Positions 10,034 through 18,127 of a stretch of DNA of 64,000 nt are shown here, one piece after another. Source of the stretch: Alteromonas marina (GTDB lineage: Bacteria; Pseudomonadota; Gammaproteobacteria; Enterobacterales; Alteromonadaceae); contig NZ_JWLW01000023.1 in NCBI RefSeq assembly GCF_000808575.1, forward strand, positions 248,001 through 312,000, given 5' to 3'. The notes under the pieces were generated by a model that saw nothing but the letters and a program-made list of their open reading frames with translations, made no database searches and was not told the DNA's origin. Numbering within the stretch: the stretch's first letter is position 1; each line of letters begins with the position of its first letter. The translations under genes were made by a program, and so were the position numbers.

Positions 10034-10062
10034 TCTTCCATTTCGTCAGTTATAGACCATAC

Positions 10063-10098
10063 TTTACTGTGCGTTGTTGTTAAGCAACGCATAGTAAA
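10063..10098 (+). terminator. Long hairpin after CBS gene
   Basis: A 14-bp stem with one G-U pair (TTTACTGTGCGTTG/CAACGCATAGTAAA) and a short loop. There is no T-run, so it may be a weak or Rho-assisted terminator, or a transcript stabilizer. Confidence 0.5.
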
Positions 10099-10168
10099 AG
10101 CATCTAATCCTTAGCACTTTTTGGGTATTTGCTTACCAGAATATTAATAAAAACAATTAGGTGGTTGT

Positions 10169-10612
10169 ATGAGGTACGCTCACGGTGAGTTTATTGTAAC
10201 GAGATGTGGTGATGCGGTAGTTACACAAGCCTACGGGCCTTGGAATAACGAGTGTGTAAAAAGCTTTGCTAACGAATATCGCATTAACGCAGAAGCGTTG
10301 TTTGGGAAAGTATGGTGTAACATTGTTTGCGTTACTGGAGAGTCCCTTTTGATCCCTGATGCAGAGTTACAACTTCGTGAACGTACGGCGGCAATGCAAC
10401 CATTGGGTTTAACTCACATAGCGGTTGTATTAGGTGATTCAACGGCTAAAGCAACGACCAAAGCTCAGCTCAAACGCACATACAAAGGGCTTAATATCGA
10501 ATTCACATTTGTTGAGCTCATTGAAAATGCAGTCGAGTGGTTGGTAGGACACGGCTTTAATATTGACTTAGAAAGCATTTCATTACACGTAGAGAAAGTA
10601 GCATCGAAATGA
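10169..10612 (+). CDS. Hypothetical protein, possibly STAS-like
   Basis: 147 residues, soluble, no signal peptide. The pattern of short strands and helices (GEFIVTRCGDAVVTQAYGPW, then IVCVTGESLLIPDAE) resembles SpoIIAA/STAS-like single-domain proteins. I do not recognise the family firmly. It stands alone between hairpins. Confidence 0.6.
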   Translation: MRYAHGEFIVTRCGDAVVTQAYGPWNNECVKSFANEYRINAEALFGKVWCNIVCVTGESLLIPDAELQLRERTAAMQPLGLTHIAVVLGDSTAKATTKAQLKRTYKGLNIEFTFVELIENAVEWLVGHGFNIDLESISLHVEKVASK

Positions 10613-10718
10613 CCATCTCAAACTCGTAAGCTCGATAGACTTGGTATGTATTTCGCAATGTAATTTATGAAGAGTTAGAACATCTCGTCAAAACTGCTTG
10701 ATAAAAAGAGGCGATATT

Positions 10719-11153
10719 ATGAATAGATCACTATTTCCTACCAGCGTTGTTACGAAAGCCTTCACATGGGCATACCAAGAACTCGGTTTAAATATCAAGC
10801 AAGCTTCTGAAATATTGGGTATTTCTCCATCTTCTTTGGCGCAGACTACGCTACTTGGTTTTGAGAGTGGCACATCAGAGTACAGAAAGCAGCTCGCTTT
10901 TATTCGTATGTATCATTTACTCATTTCATTGTCAGATGGGGACAGTGAGCAAATGAAGGCGTGGTTTAGCAGTTACAATATAACGCTGGGCGCGACCCCT
11001 TTTGAAATGTGCAAAGCGTATGACGGCATTGAGAGAGTCGCCGATCAGCTTCGCAAACTAAAGCAGTCGACTTATGGTCGAGAGCGCACACTCGCCGTTG
11101 TTGAGTTTTCTCATAAAGAGCACGTTGAAAAGGCAGGTGCAAGGCTTCACTAA
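10719..11153 (+). CDS. MbcA/ParS/Xre-type (DUF2384) antitoxin-like protein, orphan
   Basis: 144 residues. The N-terminal half is a Xre-like helix-turn-helix (residues about 15-45: LNIKQASEILGISPSSLAQ). The C-terminal half fits the MbcA/ParS toxin-binding domain (MKAWFSSYNITLGATPFEMCK). Antitoxins of this type neutralise RES-domain toxins that degrade NAD. No RES gene lies on either side, so it is solitary here. I start at ATG 10719, with AGAGG 8 bases upstream, not at the TTG 21 bases earlier. Confidence 0.65.
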   Translation: MNRSLFPTSVVTKAFTWAYQELGLNIKQASEILGISPSSLAQTTLLGFESGTSEYRKQLAFIRMYHLLISLSDGDSEQMKAWFSSYNITLGATPFEMCKAYDGIERVADQLRKLKQSTYGRERTLAVVEFSHKEHVEKAGARLH

Positions 11154-11162
11154 GTCACTTAC

Positions 11163-12092
11163 TTAAGCACTTTCGTCAATCGATATTATAAAGTCGGCGC
11201 ACGCTTGCACCTGAGTAACGGGGATCATGTGGCCAGCGCCAGAAATAATTTTGTGTACCGCACTTCCTATTGCCTTTGTTACCGCGGTGATGTGCTCATC
11301 GGGCCTCAAGATAGTATCTTTTTCACCATACAATACCCCAACAGGGCATTGAATCTCTTCATAACGAGTTTTCTGACGGTGCAGACTGCCCTGCGCAGAT
11401 ACTGTATCTCTGCTACCTTCATAAAAGCTTCGAGAGTGGAGCGCTAATAAACCACCGCCTTCAGTTGAAAAGGACGGGGGGACAGGTTCGGGGTGAAAAA
11501 TTTGTGCGACTTGTTTTCTACCTAACTTTGCACGCAGTGGACTGGCAATGGTTTTTGCAACACTGCTGCGTACCCATTCATTGGGTATGTAAAGCACCGA
11601 AAGAGGCCCGGCACCTCCTTTTAGTGGTGTAGTTAACGGGCATAGAAGCGAAACCGATTTTATTTTGTCAGGTGCATCGATTGCCATCCTCAGTGCAATT
11701 CCTCCTCCCATTGAATGCCCAGCGATGCTCGCACTACCTATTCCCTCTTTTTGCATCCACTCGAGTATCATTTTACTTTGCTGTTCGAAGCTGGCGGATG
11801 TGCTTTTATAGCGGCTCGAAAATCCGCTGCCTGGACGATCAGCGGTATATACCGTGTAGCGGGAAGCGAGGGTTTTTGCTAATTCGCTAAAATTGTTACT
11901 ATTGCCAAGTAAACCATGAATCAGCACAAGCGCCGGACCGTTTCCTTGCTTTTGCCAGTGAATAATTCCACCATCAACAGGCGTAAGTTTTCCTGATGGT
12001 GTGAATGAAGCTTCGATATTGCTGTCCATTTTGGCGGTAAACCAAATAAGCGCTACAACGATACAAATAATGATGAGCAATGCGATGATCAT
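11163..12092 (-). CDS. Membrane-anchored alpha/beta hydrolase
   Basis: 309 residues. A single N-terminal membrane helix (1-20) is followed by an alpha/beta-hydrolase fold. The nucleophile elbow GHSMGG is near residue 125, the acid lies in GEKDTIL near 262 and the catalytic His in GAGHMIP near 290; the oxyanion motif is HGLLG. It is likely an esterase or lipase facing the periplasm; the substrate is unknown. It converges with the antitoxin-like gene with a 9-base gap. Confidence 0.85.
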   Translation of the reverse strand: MIIALLIIICIVVALIWFTAKMDSNIEASFTPSGKLTPVDGGIIHWQKQGNGPALVLIHGLLGNSNNFSELAKTLASRYTVYTADRPGSGFSSRYKSTSASFEQQSKMILEWMQKEGIGSASIAGHSMGGGIALRMAIDAPDKIKSVSLLCPLTTPLKGGAGPLSVLYIPNEWVRSSVAKTIASPLRAKLGRKQVAQIFHPEPVPPSFSTEGGGLLALHSRSFYEGSRDTVSAQGSLHRQKTRYEEIQCPVGVLYGEKDTILRPDEHITAVTKAIGSAVHKIISGAGHMIPVTQVQACADFIISIDESA

Positions 12093-12238
12093 GTTTTATG
12101 TCCAAAATAAGGATAAAAAACAACCTATCGGTTAACGCAAAAATGGTCAAGTAAGCAGTAATGATAGTGACCTATAGATGTAGGGCCGCTAGTGCTGCAA
12201 CGTTAACGTGGTTACGCCATGACGTATTAGGATTTGAG

Positions 12239-12655
12239 ATGGAATTAATAATAACCCCTTCTATCGCGATAGATGAAAGCGAAGCTGAATTGCAAGCTAT
12301 TCGAGCACAAGGTAGCGGTGGGCAGAATGTGAATAAAGTAAGTAGCGCCATACATTTACGCTTCGACATAAATGGATCATCGCTGCCTGAAAAGTTGAAA
12401 GAAAAGCTACTTCAGCTTAAAGATAGTCGCGTTACCAACGACGGTGTTTTTGTGCTTAAAGCGCAAAATTATCGAACGCAAGAGCAAAACAGAGAAGATG
12501 CGCTAGCGCGACTTGTTGCGTGGATAAAGGCTGCGACAATTGAACAAAAACCGCGCATAAAAACAAAGGTGAGCCGTGCGGCAAAAGCACGTCGTGTAGA
12601 TGTAAAAAAACAACAAGGTGCTAAAAAATCCATGCGTAAGAAAGTGGAATTTTAA
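12239..12655 (+). CDS. arfB: Ribosome-rescue peptidyl-tRNA hydrolase ArfB
   Basis: Releases ribosomes stalled at the 3' end of broken mRNA. The catalytic GGQ is at residues 27-29 of this start, inside GSGGQNVNK. The basic C-terminal tail (KKQQGAKKSMRKK) enters the empty mRNA channel. 138 residues match ArfB/YaeJ (140). I start at ATG 12239, with AGGA 8 bases upstream; the longer frame from 12161 adds residues that do not fit the family. Confidence 0.9.
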   Translation: MELIITPSIAIDESEAELQAIRAQGSGGQNVNKVSSAIHLRFDINGSSLPEKLKEKLLQLKDSRVTNDGVFVLKAQNYRTQEQNREDALARLVAWIKAATIEQKPRIKTKVSRAAKARRVDVKKQQGAKKSMRKKVEF

Positions 12656-12781
12656 TCAAAACTAATCTAAAGTATTAAGCCTTATAGATGTCATTTCGCA
12701 AGACAACGGAAAATTCTTACAATAATAAATGAATGTGTCTTGTGCTTATGCTAATTATTGGAACTTAGGGAAGCATACAAA

Positions 12782-13459
12782 GTGACTCGTTCGAACGTCA
12801 TTCCTATGGTGCTATTTGCAGCCATAGTAGTTTCGCTTGGGATTAATACACCGCAAGCCGCAAACGAGATTATTGCTCGTTTGTTTAACAAGACTATTTC
12901 AAATTCTGAACTTCAGCCATCACAGGCTGACGTCGACCGCTTTCAATCTATTTTGACCGATAAATCAGAGAAAGAAGTTCGCGACATTTTGGCGCAACGT
13001 GCGCTTGGTAATAAAATCACTGAATCTGTACTTTCTGATTTTGCCGATAAAAACGCCATAGAGCCCAACGAAAGTGAGATTCAATCTGCGTATTCTGTAA
13101 TAAAATTATGGACTGTTGATTTAGATGAAAATGGCGCCTATCAAGACGACGAGTTAGAGCGTTACCGTCTTGCGATGGCCGAAGGCATGGCTAAAAGTTG
13201 GAAAGTATCTAAAGCGCTTTATGAGGCCTATGGCGGCGATGTGGTTTTTCAACAGGATAACCCGTTAACACCTGTAGGTGCTTATCAAAAGTTATTTGAA
13301 CAGTATCGCGAAAAGGGTGAGTTTGTTATTTACGACCCTGCTTTCAAAGCGGCGTTTTGGAGCTCGGTAAAAATGAAATACGCTAAAACTTACGACCCAG
13401 ATAATATAGATTTCTCACTTCCTTGGTGGGAAAAGAGCATGACTGCCTCGGAAAAATAA
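12782..13459 (+). CDS. Secreted hypothetical protein
   Basis: About 225 residues with a signal peptide (VIPMVLFAAIVVSLG ... PQAA) and a helical, charged mature part. The first mature segment (NEIIARLFNKTISNSEL) faintly recalls SurA-type foldase N-termini, but there is no rotamase domain and I do not assign a function. No ATG is near; GTG 12782 follows AGGGAAG by about 10 bases and is preferred over TTG 12758. A terminator follows. Confidence 0.65.
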   Translation: MTRSNVIPMVLFAAIVVSLGINTPQAANEIIARLFNKTISNSELQPSQADVDRFQSILTDKSEKEVRDILAQRALGNKITESVLSDFADKNAIEPNESEIQSAYSVIKLWTVDLDENGAYQDDELERYRLAMAEGMAKSWKVSKALYEAYGGDVVFQQDNPLTPVGAYQKLFEQYREKGEFVIYDPAFKAAFWSSVKMKYAKTYDPDNIDFSLPWWEKSMTASEK

Positions 13460-13460
13460 T

Positions 13461-13490
13461 AAAAAGGCCCTGTTTTTACGGGGCTTTTTT
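13461..13490 (+). terminator. Rho-independent terminator
   Basis: The stem AAAAAGGCCC/GGGGCTTTTT has one mismatch and ends in a T-run. Confidence 0.75.
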
Positions 13491-13518
13491 AATTATCTTC
13501 AAAAAAATCATTTTCAGC

Positions 13519-13546
13519 GGAATAAATCGTTTTCTCTAATCGTTAT
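13519..13546 (+). promoter_or_regulatory. Candidate ECF-sigma promoter of the tetrad-repeat gene
   Basis: GGAAT (13519-13523), 16 bases, TCGTTA (13540-13545). The same elements precede the sigma operon at 17565-17591 and, on the minus strand, the S8 protease at 17470-17445. The sequences match directly; assigning them to the local sigma factor is inference. Confidence 0.55.
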
Positions 13547-13580
13547 CTCAGTGTCCTTTATGAAAAACGGAGATAACCGG

Positions 13581-14594
13581 ATGAAAAAGTTAAACACTGC
13601 AATTGCACTAGCGTTAGGTATCGCATCAACGTCGGCCTTTGCTCAAGAAGCCACGTTCTCTGCTAACACATCAGCTAATGCGTCGACTTCTGCATCGCTT
13701 TCACTAACAAGCGGGGCAACTACACAGTCTGCAAATCAGGTTAATACGCAGACTTCTGCCGAAGGCGAAGCATCTACGCAGAGCCAAATGTCCACCGAGA
13801 GCTCAGCCGATGAACAATTATCAGCAAACCAAACAAGTAACGATCTATCTGTCGATCAGGGAGTGAGTCAAGTTTCTGCAACATCAGATATGGCGAACTC
13901 GATAACTTCGCCAATGGCAGGCGCACTGACAAGTAGTGTGTCTGGGTCATTATCTGTACTGTCATCAGCGTCTGGAAATGCAGAACAAGTCGATGGAGCA
14001 GAAAGTGAAGCAGAAAGTACAGCGCAGACAGCGCCAAGCTTGGCATTGAAGCAAATCAGTTCACTAACAAACAATGGCGCGGAAAATACCGCAGAAGGTT
14101 CGCTAGCTGGCAGTGTAAGTGGTGCACTAAACAATACTGCAGAAACAGCAGTAGGCAGTACCTTATCGAACACGGCTGCAGGCACCATCGAAAGTGCGGT
14201 AAACGGCGGCGTAGCCAATACAGCAGCCAGCACCGTAGCAAGCTCAGTGACCAGCTCTGTAACCGGAACGGTTGGCACCGCTGTCGAAGGAACAATTACT
14301 GACACGGTAGGAAATACGGTAGAAGGAACGGTAGAAGGCACGGTAGCAAGTACGCTGAATAGCTCTGTAGAAGGTGCAGTTTCAAATACAGTCGAGCAAA
14401 CTGTGTCAGCAACAGTCGCAAATACGGTAGGAAATACGGTAGAAGGTACGGTAGAAGGCACGGTAGCAAATACGGTGGATAGCACCGTAGCAAGCACCGT
14501 AAATAATACCGTGGCAAGTTCGGTTGAAAGCGCCGTAACAAGCACTGTAAACGACAACGTAGCTTCAAGTATTTCAGGTGCGCTTGGTCTTTAA
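13581..14594 (+). CDS. Secreted tetrad-repeat (xxTV) protein
   Basis: 337 residues: a signal peptide (MKKLNTAIALALGIASTSAFA), a Ser/Thr/Ala/Gln-rich low-complexity half with no clear repeats, then 41 uninterrupted four-residue units to the C-terminus (14094-14591). Each unit ends in V, L, I or A, usually preceded by T, S or A (for example GNTV EGTV EGTV). No family is recognised. A strict period of four is unlike the 3.5-residue period of coiled coils and richer in Gly/Asn/Thr than helical repeats, so a solenoid, fibre or surface adhesin is possible. I start at ATG 13581, with GGAG 8 bases upstream. An ECF-type promoter precedes it, and a barrel gene follows. Confidence 0.75.
   Translation: MKKLNTAIALALGIASTSAFAQEATFSANTSANASTSASLSLTSGATTQSANQVNTQTSAEGEASTQSQMSTESSADEQLSANQTSNDLSVDQGVSQVSATSDMANSITSPMAGALTSSVSGSLSVLSSASGNAEQVDGAESEAESTAQTAPSLALKQISSLTNNGAENTAEGSLAGSVSGALNNTAETAVGSTLSNTAAGTIESAVNGGVANTAASTVASSVTSSVTGTVGTAVEGTITDTVGNTVEGTVEGTVASTLNSSVEGAVSNTVEQTVSATVANTVGNTVEGTVEGTVANTVDSTVASTVNNTVASSVESAVTSTVNDNVASSISGALGL
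14304..14469 (+). repeat. Direct DNA repeat, 46 bp copies 120 bp apart
   Basis: 14304-14349 and 14424-14469 are identical except for one base (14327 A versus 14447 T). The offset of 120 bases is exactly ten tetrads, and the sequence between and after the copies is a diverged version of the same 40-residue block. This indicates a tandem duplication inside the tetrad region. Confidence 0.85.
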
Positions 14595-14671
14595 TATAAA
14601 GGCCTAAACCACTAGGTGGGCGTAGAGCAACCTTGAGCAAGCACGTTAAATAGCCACCTTAAAGTCTGAGT

Positions 14672-14708
14672 GCGGCTTGTCTAAATAGAAAGGCAAGCCG
14701 CTATTTAA
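14672..14708 (+). terminator. Hairpin downstream of tetrad-repeat gene
   Basis: GCGGCTTG/CAAGCCGC with a 14-base loop, followed by TATTTAAGG. The T-run is weak, so it could attenuate rather than end transcription into the barrel gene. Confidence 0.4.
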
Positions 14709-14843
14709 GGCCTAGGCTGCAGGTGCGAACACATTGCCTCGCTAACGTGCATTCCTAAAAGCGAGCACCTCAAGTCAAATCTCACGTCTCTCCATCAAAA
14801 AAGAAATCGCAAAGTTTCACTTTCTCTGTGGTAGGTAACTATA

Positions 14844-15863
14844 ATGAATACGCAAATACTTCAACACTCATCAACAACAAACAACCTTATTCGTGGCGGC
14901 CGCAAACGCCTATCGCTGTCCGTGGCAGCTGTTCTACTCGGTAGTAGCGCTGCATATGCGGACTCTGGCAGTCACTCGCACAATGATGAAGATGCGAATC
15001 ATACGAACGCAAAACACCAAACGATTTCATTCTCAGGGTCTGGCTATTTAGGGTACCGCTCTGATAGCAATGTGAGCGTTAGCGAGCTCGATACGAATTC
15101 AGGTGTGGCCGACGGCGCGGTACAGTCAGAAGCTCAGCTAAAGGTGCTGGTGAAGCCCACAGCGAAATGGGAAAATGTACTGTCGGTAAGTCAAACGAAT
15201 ACCAACTATCAAACGCTAAGCGAGTTCGATCTTCGCCTTACCACACTGTCCGCTAGCACCAGCTATGCGTTTGAGTTCGCCAAACTAGGAGCGCACTACT
15301 ATCACGCTAGCGCTGAGCTAGACGGACGTGACTTCCTCACCTATCAACAATCTGGATTATCTGTCGGAAAATTGTTGGGGCAGCGCACTTACTTGCGTGT
15401 TAGTAGCGACCTTATCGATAAACAGTTCGAGAACACGCCTGAAGGTGCACCAATTCGAGATAGTGAAGCAGCTGCTGTGCGCAGTGACCTATTTTACTTC
15501 TTCGAAGGGGAAGACTTCTTCCAAATCGCACTTAAGTATCAAAATGAAGATGCCCAAAATAATGTGTTCGATTACACCGGTATTGGGATGGATCTAGCGT
15601 ACACCTATCCTCTAGCGGTATTTAGTAAACCCTTGAAGCTTACGGTTGCCTATCAATTAGATGTAAGAGATTACGCCTCAGAACAAGATGGCGGTATAGG
15701 CAGGGAAGACGACAGACACGTTGTTGAGATGAGTGCCGATTACGCCATTCACAACAATGTTGATATTAAACTGTCTACGCAATATGGAGACTTTGCTTCT
15801 AGTGTCGATGGCGCAAATTATCAAGAAACCATTGCTGAGTTAGGCATTAACGTTCATTTTTAG
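14844..15863 (+). CDS. Putative outer-membrane beta-barrel protein
   Basis: 339 residues. A long n-region and signal peptide (GRKRLSLSVAAVLLGSSAAYA) are followed by a His/Asp-rich mature N-terminus (SHSHNDEDANHTNAKH), which may bind metal. Alternating amphipathic strands then run to a terminal phenylalanine (INVHF), as in Bam-assembled barrels. I do not recognise the family; a distant likeness to Slam-type barrels is only a guess. It lies 249 bases after the tetrad-repeat gene on the same strand, so it could help export or anchor that protein. Confidence 0.65.
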   Translation: MNTQILQHSSTTNNLIRGGRKRLSLSVAAVLLGSSAAYADSGSHSHNDEDANHTNAKHQTISFSGSGYLGYRSDSNVSVSELDTNSGVADGAVQSEAQLKVLVKPTAKWENVLSVSQTNTNYQTLSEFDLRLTTLSASTSYAFEFAKLGAHYYHASAELDGRDFLTYQQSGLSVGKLLGQRTYLRVSSDLIDKQFENTPEGAPIRDSEAAAVRSDLFYFFEGEDFFQIALKYQNEDAQNNVFDYTGIGMDLAYTYPLAVFSKPLKLTVAYQLDVRDYASEQDGGIGREDDRHVVEMSADYAIHNNVDIKLSTQYGDFASSVDGANYQETIAELGINVHF

Positions 15864-15904
15864 TGGGCGTTAATATAAATTCTATAATGAACAGCACGCT
15901 TAAT

Positions 15905-17281
15905 TTAAGGCAGCACACCAAAACCGAATACGCTGTCTCGTCCGGGAGCCCCTGCATCTAAAGCTAGCTGCTGAAGTTTCAACAAGGCAGCGTTCCTTTC
16001 TTGTTTTTCGCGCAAAAAGCATGCATACAAAACGGTGGCGCGCGGTGAAGCCATAGAGGTTCCCGTTTGCCTGATCGTTTTTCCATCAGGATGTGCGGCA
16101 TCTACCGACACGCCAAACGCAGCAAAATCAACGTAATCCCCTTGGTTTGCCCATCTGTAAATTGCATTAGATTTATCAACGGCCGTAATGCCTAATGTCT
16201 CAGGATAAGCCGCAGGGTACAAGGGTAAAGAGGCTGGTCCCTCGTTGCCCACCGCAGCAATGATTTGAATACCGCTCTTATCCAGTTGATTTATGACCCG
16301 TGCTAAAATAGGGTTGTCGGGACCTGCAAGGCTCATGTTTATGGCGTCTACCTGCTGTGATGCAAGATAGTTTAAACCTTCAATTAACGACATTAGCGTA
16401 GCGCCTTGGCTAACGCTATTACGCGAATAAAACACACTGGCGTTAAATACCTGGCTAGACTTAGGCAACGACGCCGCCAATAGGCTGGCTACTGCGGTAC
16501 CGTGGTCTGACGAAAAGGCAACGTCAGTTTCGCTGCCCGCATTGCCATCTTGCTCCTGATTTCGATCTTGATTATGACCGACAATAAAAGACGCTTGCGT
16601 TAAATTAACGTGTGAGAGCAGTGGGTGATTGGACGCTACATGAGTATCAACCATTCCAATGCGCAGTGGGGTTGGACAGGTTTCCAGCTTTTCACTGCTT
16701 ATCTCTTGAAAAGACCCGTTCGAAGTGGGCTTGGTCTGTGATAAATAAATATGATTTCGACCAATTTGAGACTGCAAATTATGGGGCAAACTGTTGCGAA
16801 TAGACGACACATCATCCTCATCTCCTGTGACTTTAACTTTAAAAAGCCACTGAGAGAGCGCGGGTAAAAACTGAGCTTTTTGTATTTCAATATTGGCACC
16901 CTGAAAGTGTACTTTGTCGGCTTCTTCCCCTAGGAATAGCCACTCTTTTTCGACAGCCAGAAAGCCATTTTCAACCGTTACTTCATTAACAACTACCTGG
17001 CCTGAAGTCGATAAAATAGTGGTTGCTGCAGGAGCGATAAATTGGGGGGCAGGAATGTCGCTTAGTACGCTCGACGCCACTATTGATAAGTCTCTGGTGC
17101 CTTCGATAGATGATTGCGCTTTTCGTCTTGCTTCCTCGCGAATGGCCTTTAGGTCGGAGGAGGTTCGATCAATTATCGGACGCACAGGAGACACCACTTG
17201 ATTCAATGTTCCTGCTAGTTGGGCTTGTGATATTGGTGCCGCAATCAAACTCAAAATAGCCACAATGAGTGTGTACTTCAT
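15905..17281 (-). CDS. Secreted subtilisin-like S8 serine protease
   Basis: 458 residues: signal peptide (cleavage near ISQAQ), a propeptide of about 185 residues, and a compact S8 domain. The catalytic triad is visible: Asp212 (GMVDTHV), His260 (SSDHGTA) and Ser409 (GTSMASP), with the oxyanion Asn in AVGNEGP. There is no C-terminal anchor. It is divergent from the ECF sigma operon across a shared 345-base control region, and its upstream side has the same promoter motif. It may act on the envelope sensor or on the repeat protein; this is inferred from context only. Confidence 0.88.
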   Translation of the reverse strand: MKYTLIVAILSLIAAPISQAQLAGTLNQVVSPVRPIIDRTSSDLKAIREEARRKAQSSIEGTRDLSIVASSVLSDIPAPQFIAPAATTILSTSGQVVVNEVTVENGFLAVEKEWLFLGEEADKVHFQGANIEIQKAQFLPALSQWLFKVKVTGDEDDVSSIRNSLPHNLQSQIGRNHIYLSQTKPTSNGSFQEISSEKLETCPTPLRIGMVDTHVASNHPLLSHVNLTQASFIVGHNQDRNQEQDGNAGSETDVAFSSDHGTAVASLLAASLPKSSQVFNASVFYSRNSVSQGATLMSLIEGLNYLASQQVDAINMSLAGPDNPILARVINQLDKSGIQIIAAVGNEGPASLPLYPAAYPETLGITAVDKSNAIYRWANQGDYVDFAAFGVSVDAAHPDGKTIRQTGTSMASPRATVLYACFLREKQERNAALLKLQQLALDAGAPGRDSVFGFGVLP

Positions 17282-17444
17282 TTTACTACCTTTACGTTAA
17301 CGTTGGGGCAGATCGGTGCCTAAAGAAGGAATGGCATAAATTGTGCCATAGCCTCTATTAGAAGCCTGTGGTCCATTGTGCACAAACGTTGTTCTAAATG
17401 TGCGTTAAAGGCGAACAGGTATTTACCACTACCTTACAGTGTAG

Positions 17445-17470
17445 TGACGATTAGACAGAAGAAAAATTCC
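17445..17470 (-). promoter_or_regulatory. Candidate ECF-sigma promoter of the S8 protease
   Basis: On the minus strand, GGAAT (17470-17466), 15 bases, TCGTCA (17450-17445). The -10 flank CTAATCGT is also seen in the promoter at 13519-13546. It lies about 165 bases upstream of the protease start. Confidence 0.5.
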
Positions 17471-17564
17471 AATGCGACCTTTTAGACTGTTAAACATTCG
17501 CCTTGTCTAGATGGCTCACAGACCGCTGCTATGCAGTGCAGTAAAAAAATAGGTCTTAGTACGT

Positions 17565-17591
17565 GGAATAAAAACAAAAGTGGCTCGTTAA
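17565..17591 (+). promoter_or_regulatory. Candidate ECF-sigma autoregulatory promoter
   Basis: GGAAT (17565-17569), 15 bases, TCGTTA (17585-17590), 36 bases before the sigma ATG. ECF factors usually drive their own operon. Confidence 0.55.
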
Positions 17592-17626
17592 CAGAGTAGA
17601 GATAACGGGAAACCTCACAAAGGTAC

Positions 17627-18127
17627 ATGAAAATGAAAGATGAGTTGACTGAACTCGTCCCGTCATTGCGAAAGTTTGCATATTCGTTGACGGGTAACAT
17701 GCATGATGCTGATGATTTACTTCAGAACACGCTTGAACGGCTATTGAGTAAACCGCTTCCTGAGCAAGTTACATTAATGGCTTGGGCATTTAGAGTGTGC
17801 CGCAACTGTTGGATAGACGAATACAGAGCGAAGAAGGTCCGTGCTAATGCCTGCGATGTTCTTTCTCACGAAGCGCAGTCTGTACATCAATTAAATATGG
17901 ATGAGGCGGTGACGCAAGCGATAACGTTAAAACAGGTTTCCAGTGCCATGGACGAACTACCATATGAGCAAAGAGAAACCCTTTCTTTAGTGGCGGTACA
18001 GGGAATGAGTTACGCAGATGCTTCTGAAGTTTTGCAGGTGCCAGCAGGGACCATCATGAGCCGCCTTGCCAGAGCAAGAGTGAAGATATCAAACTTATTA
18101 AACGGGCCAAAAGAGGTGCTATCGTGA
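17627..18127 (+). CDS. ECF-type RNA polymerase sigma factor
   Basis: 166 residues with sigma region 2 (FAYSLTGNMHDADDLLQNTLERL, then AWAFRVCRNCWIDEYR) and region 4 (MDELPYEQRETLSLVAVQGMSYADASEVLQVPAGTIMSRLARAR). It directs RNA polymerase to envelope-stress-type promoters. The reading frame overlaps the anti-sigma gene by 4 bases (GTGA), so the two are translationally coupled. ATG 17633 has better spacing from AAAGG than ATG 17627 and may be the true start. Confidence 0.9.
   Translation: MKMKDELTELVPSLRKFAYSLTGNMHDADDLLQNTLERLLSKPLPEQVTLMAWAFRVCRNCWIDEYRAKKVRANACDVLSHEAQSVHQLNMDEAVTQAITLKQVSSAMDELPYEQRETLSLVAVQGMSYADASEVLQVPAGTIMSRLARARVKISNLLNGPKEVLS

Larger units (their letters stand above)
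17282..17626. other. Shared control region of protease and sigma operon
   Basis: 345 bases holding two divergent ECF-type promoters (17445-17470 minus, 17565-17591 plus). No gene is supported inside it. Confidence 0.6.

Noticed and set aside
13868-14557. 229-codon minus-strand ORF, and others antisense to the tetrad-repeat gene
   Set aside because: Long open antisense frames are expected from the 12-base repeat composition. The plus-strand frame has a signal peptide, ribosome site and promoter.
14595-14843. ECF promoter for the barrel gene
   Set aside because: No GGAAT-N15/16-TCGTYA was found; a CGAACA...CGTGC pair is too different. Read-through from the repeat gene is more likely.
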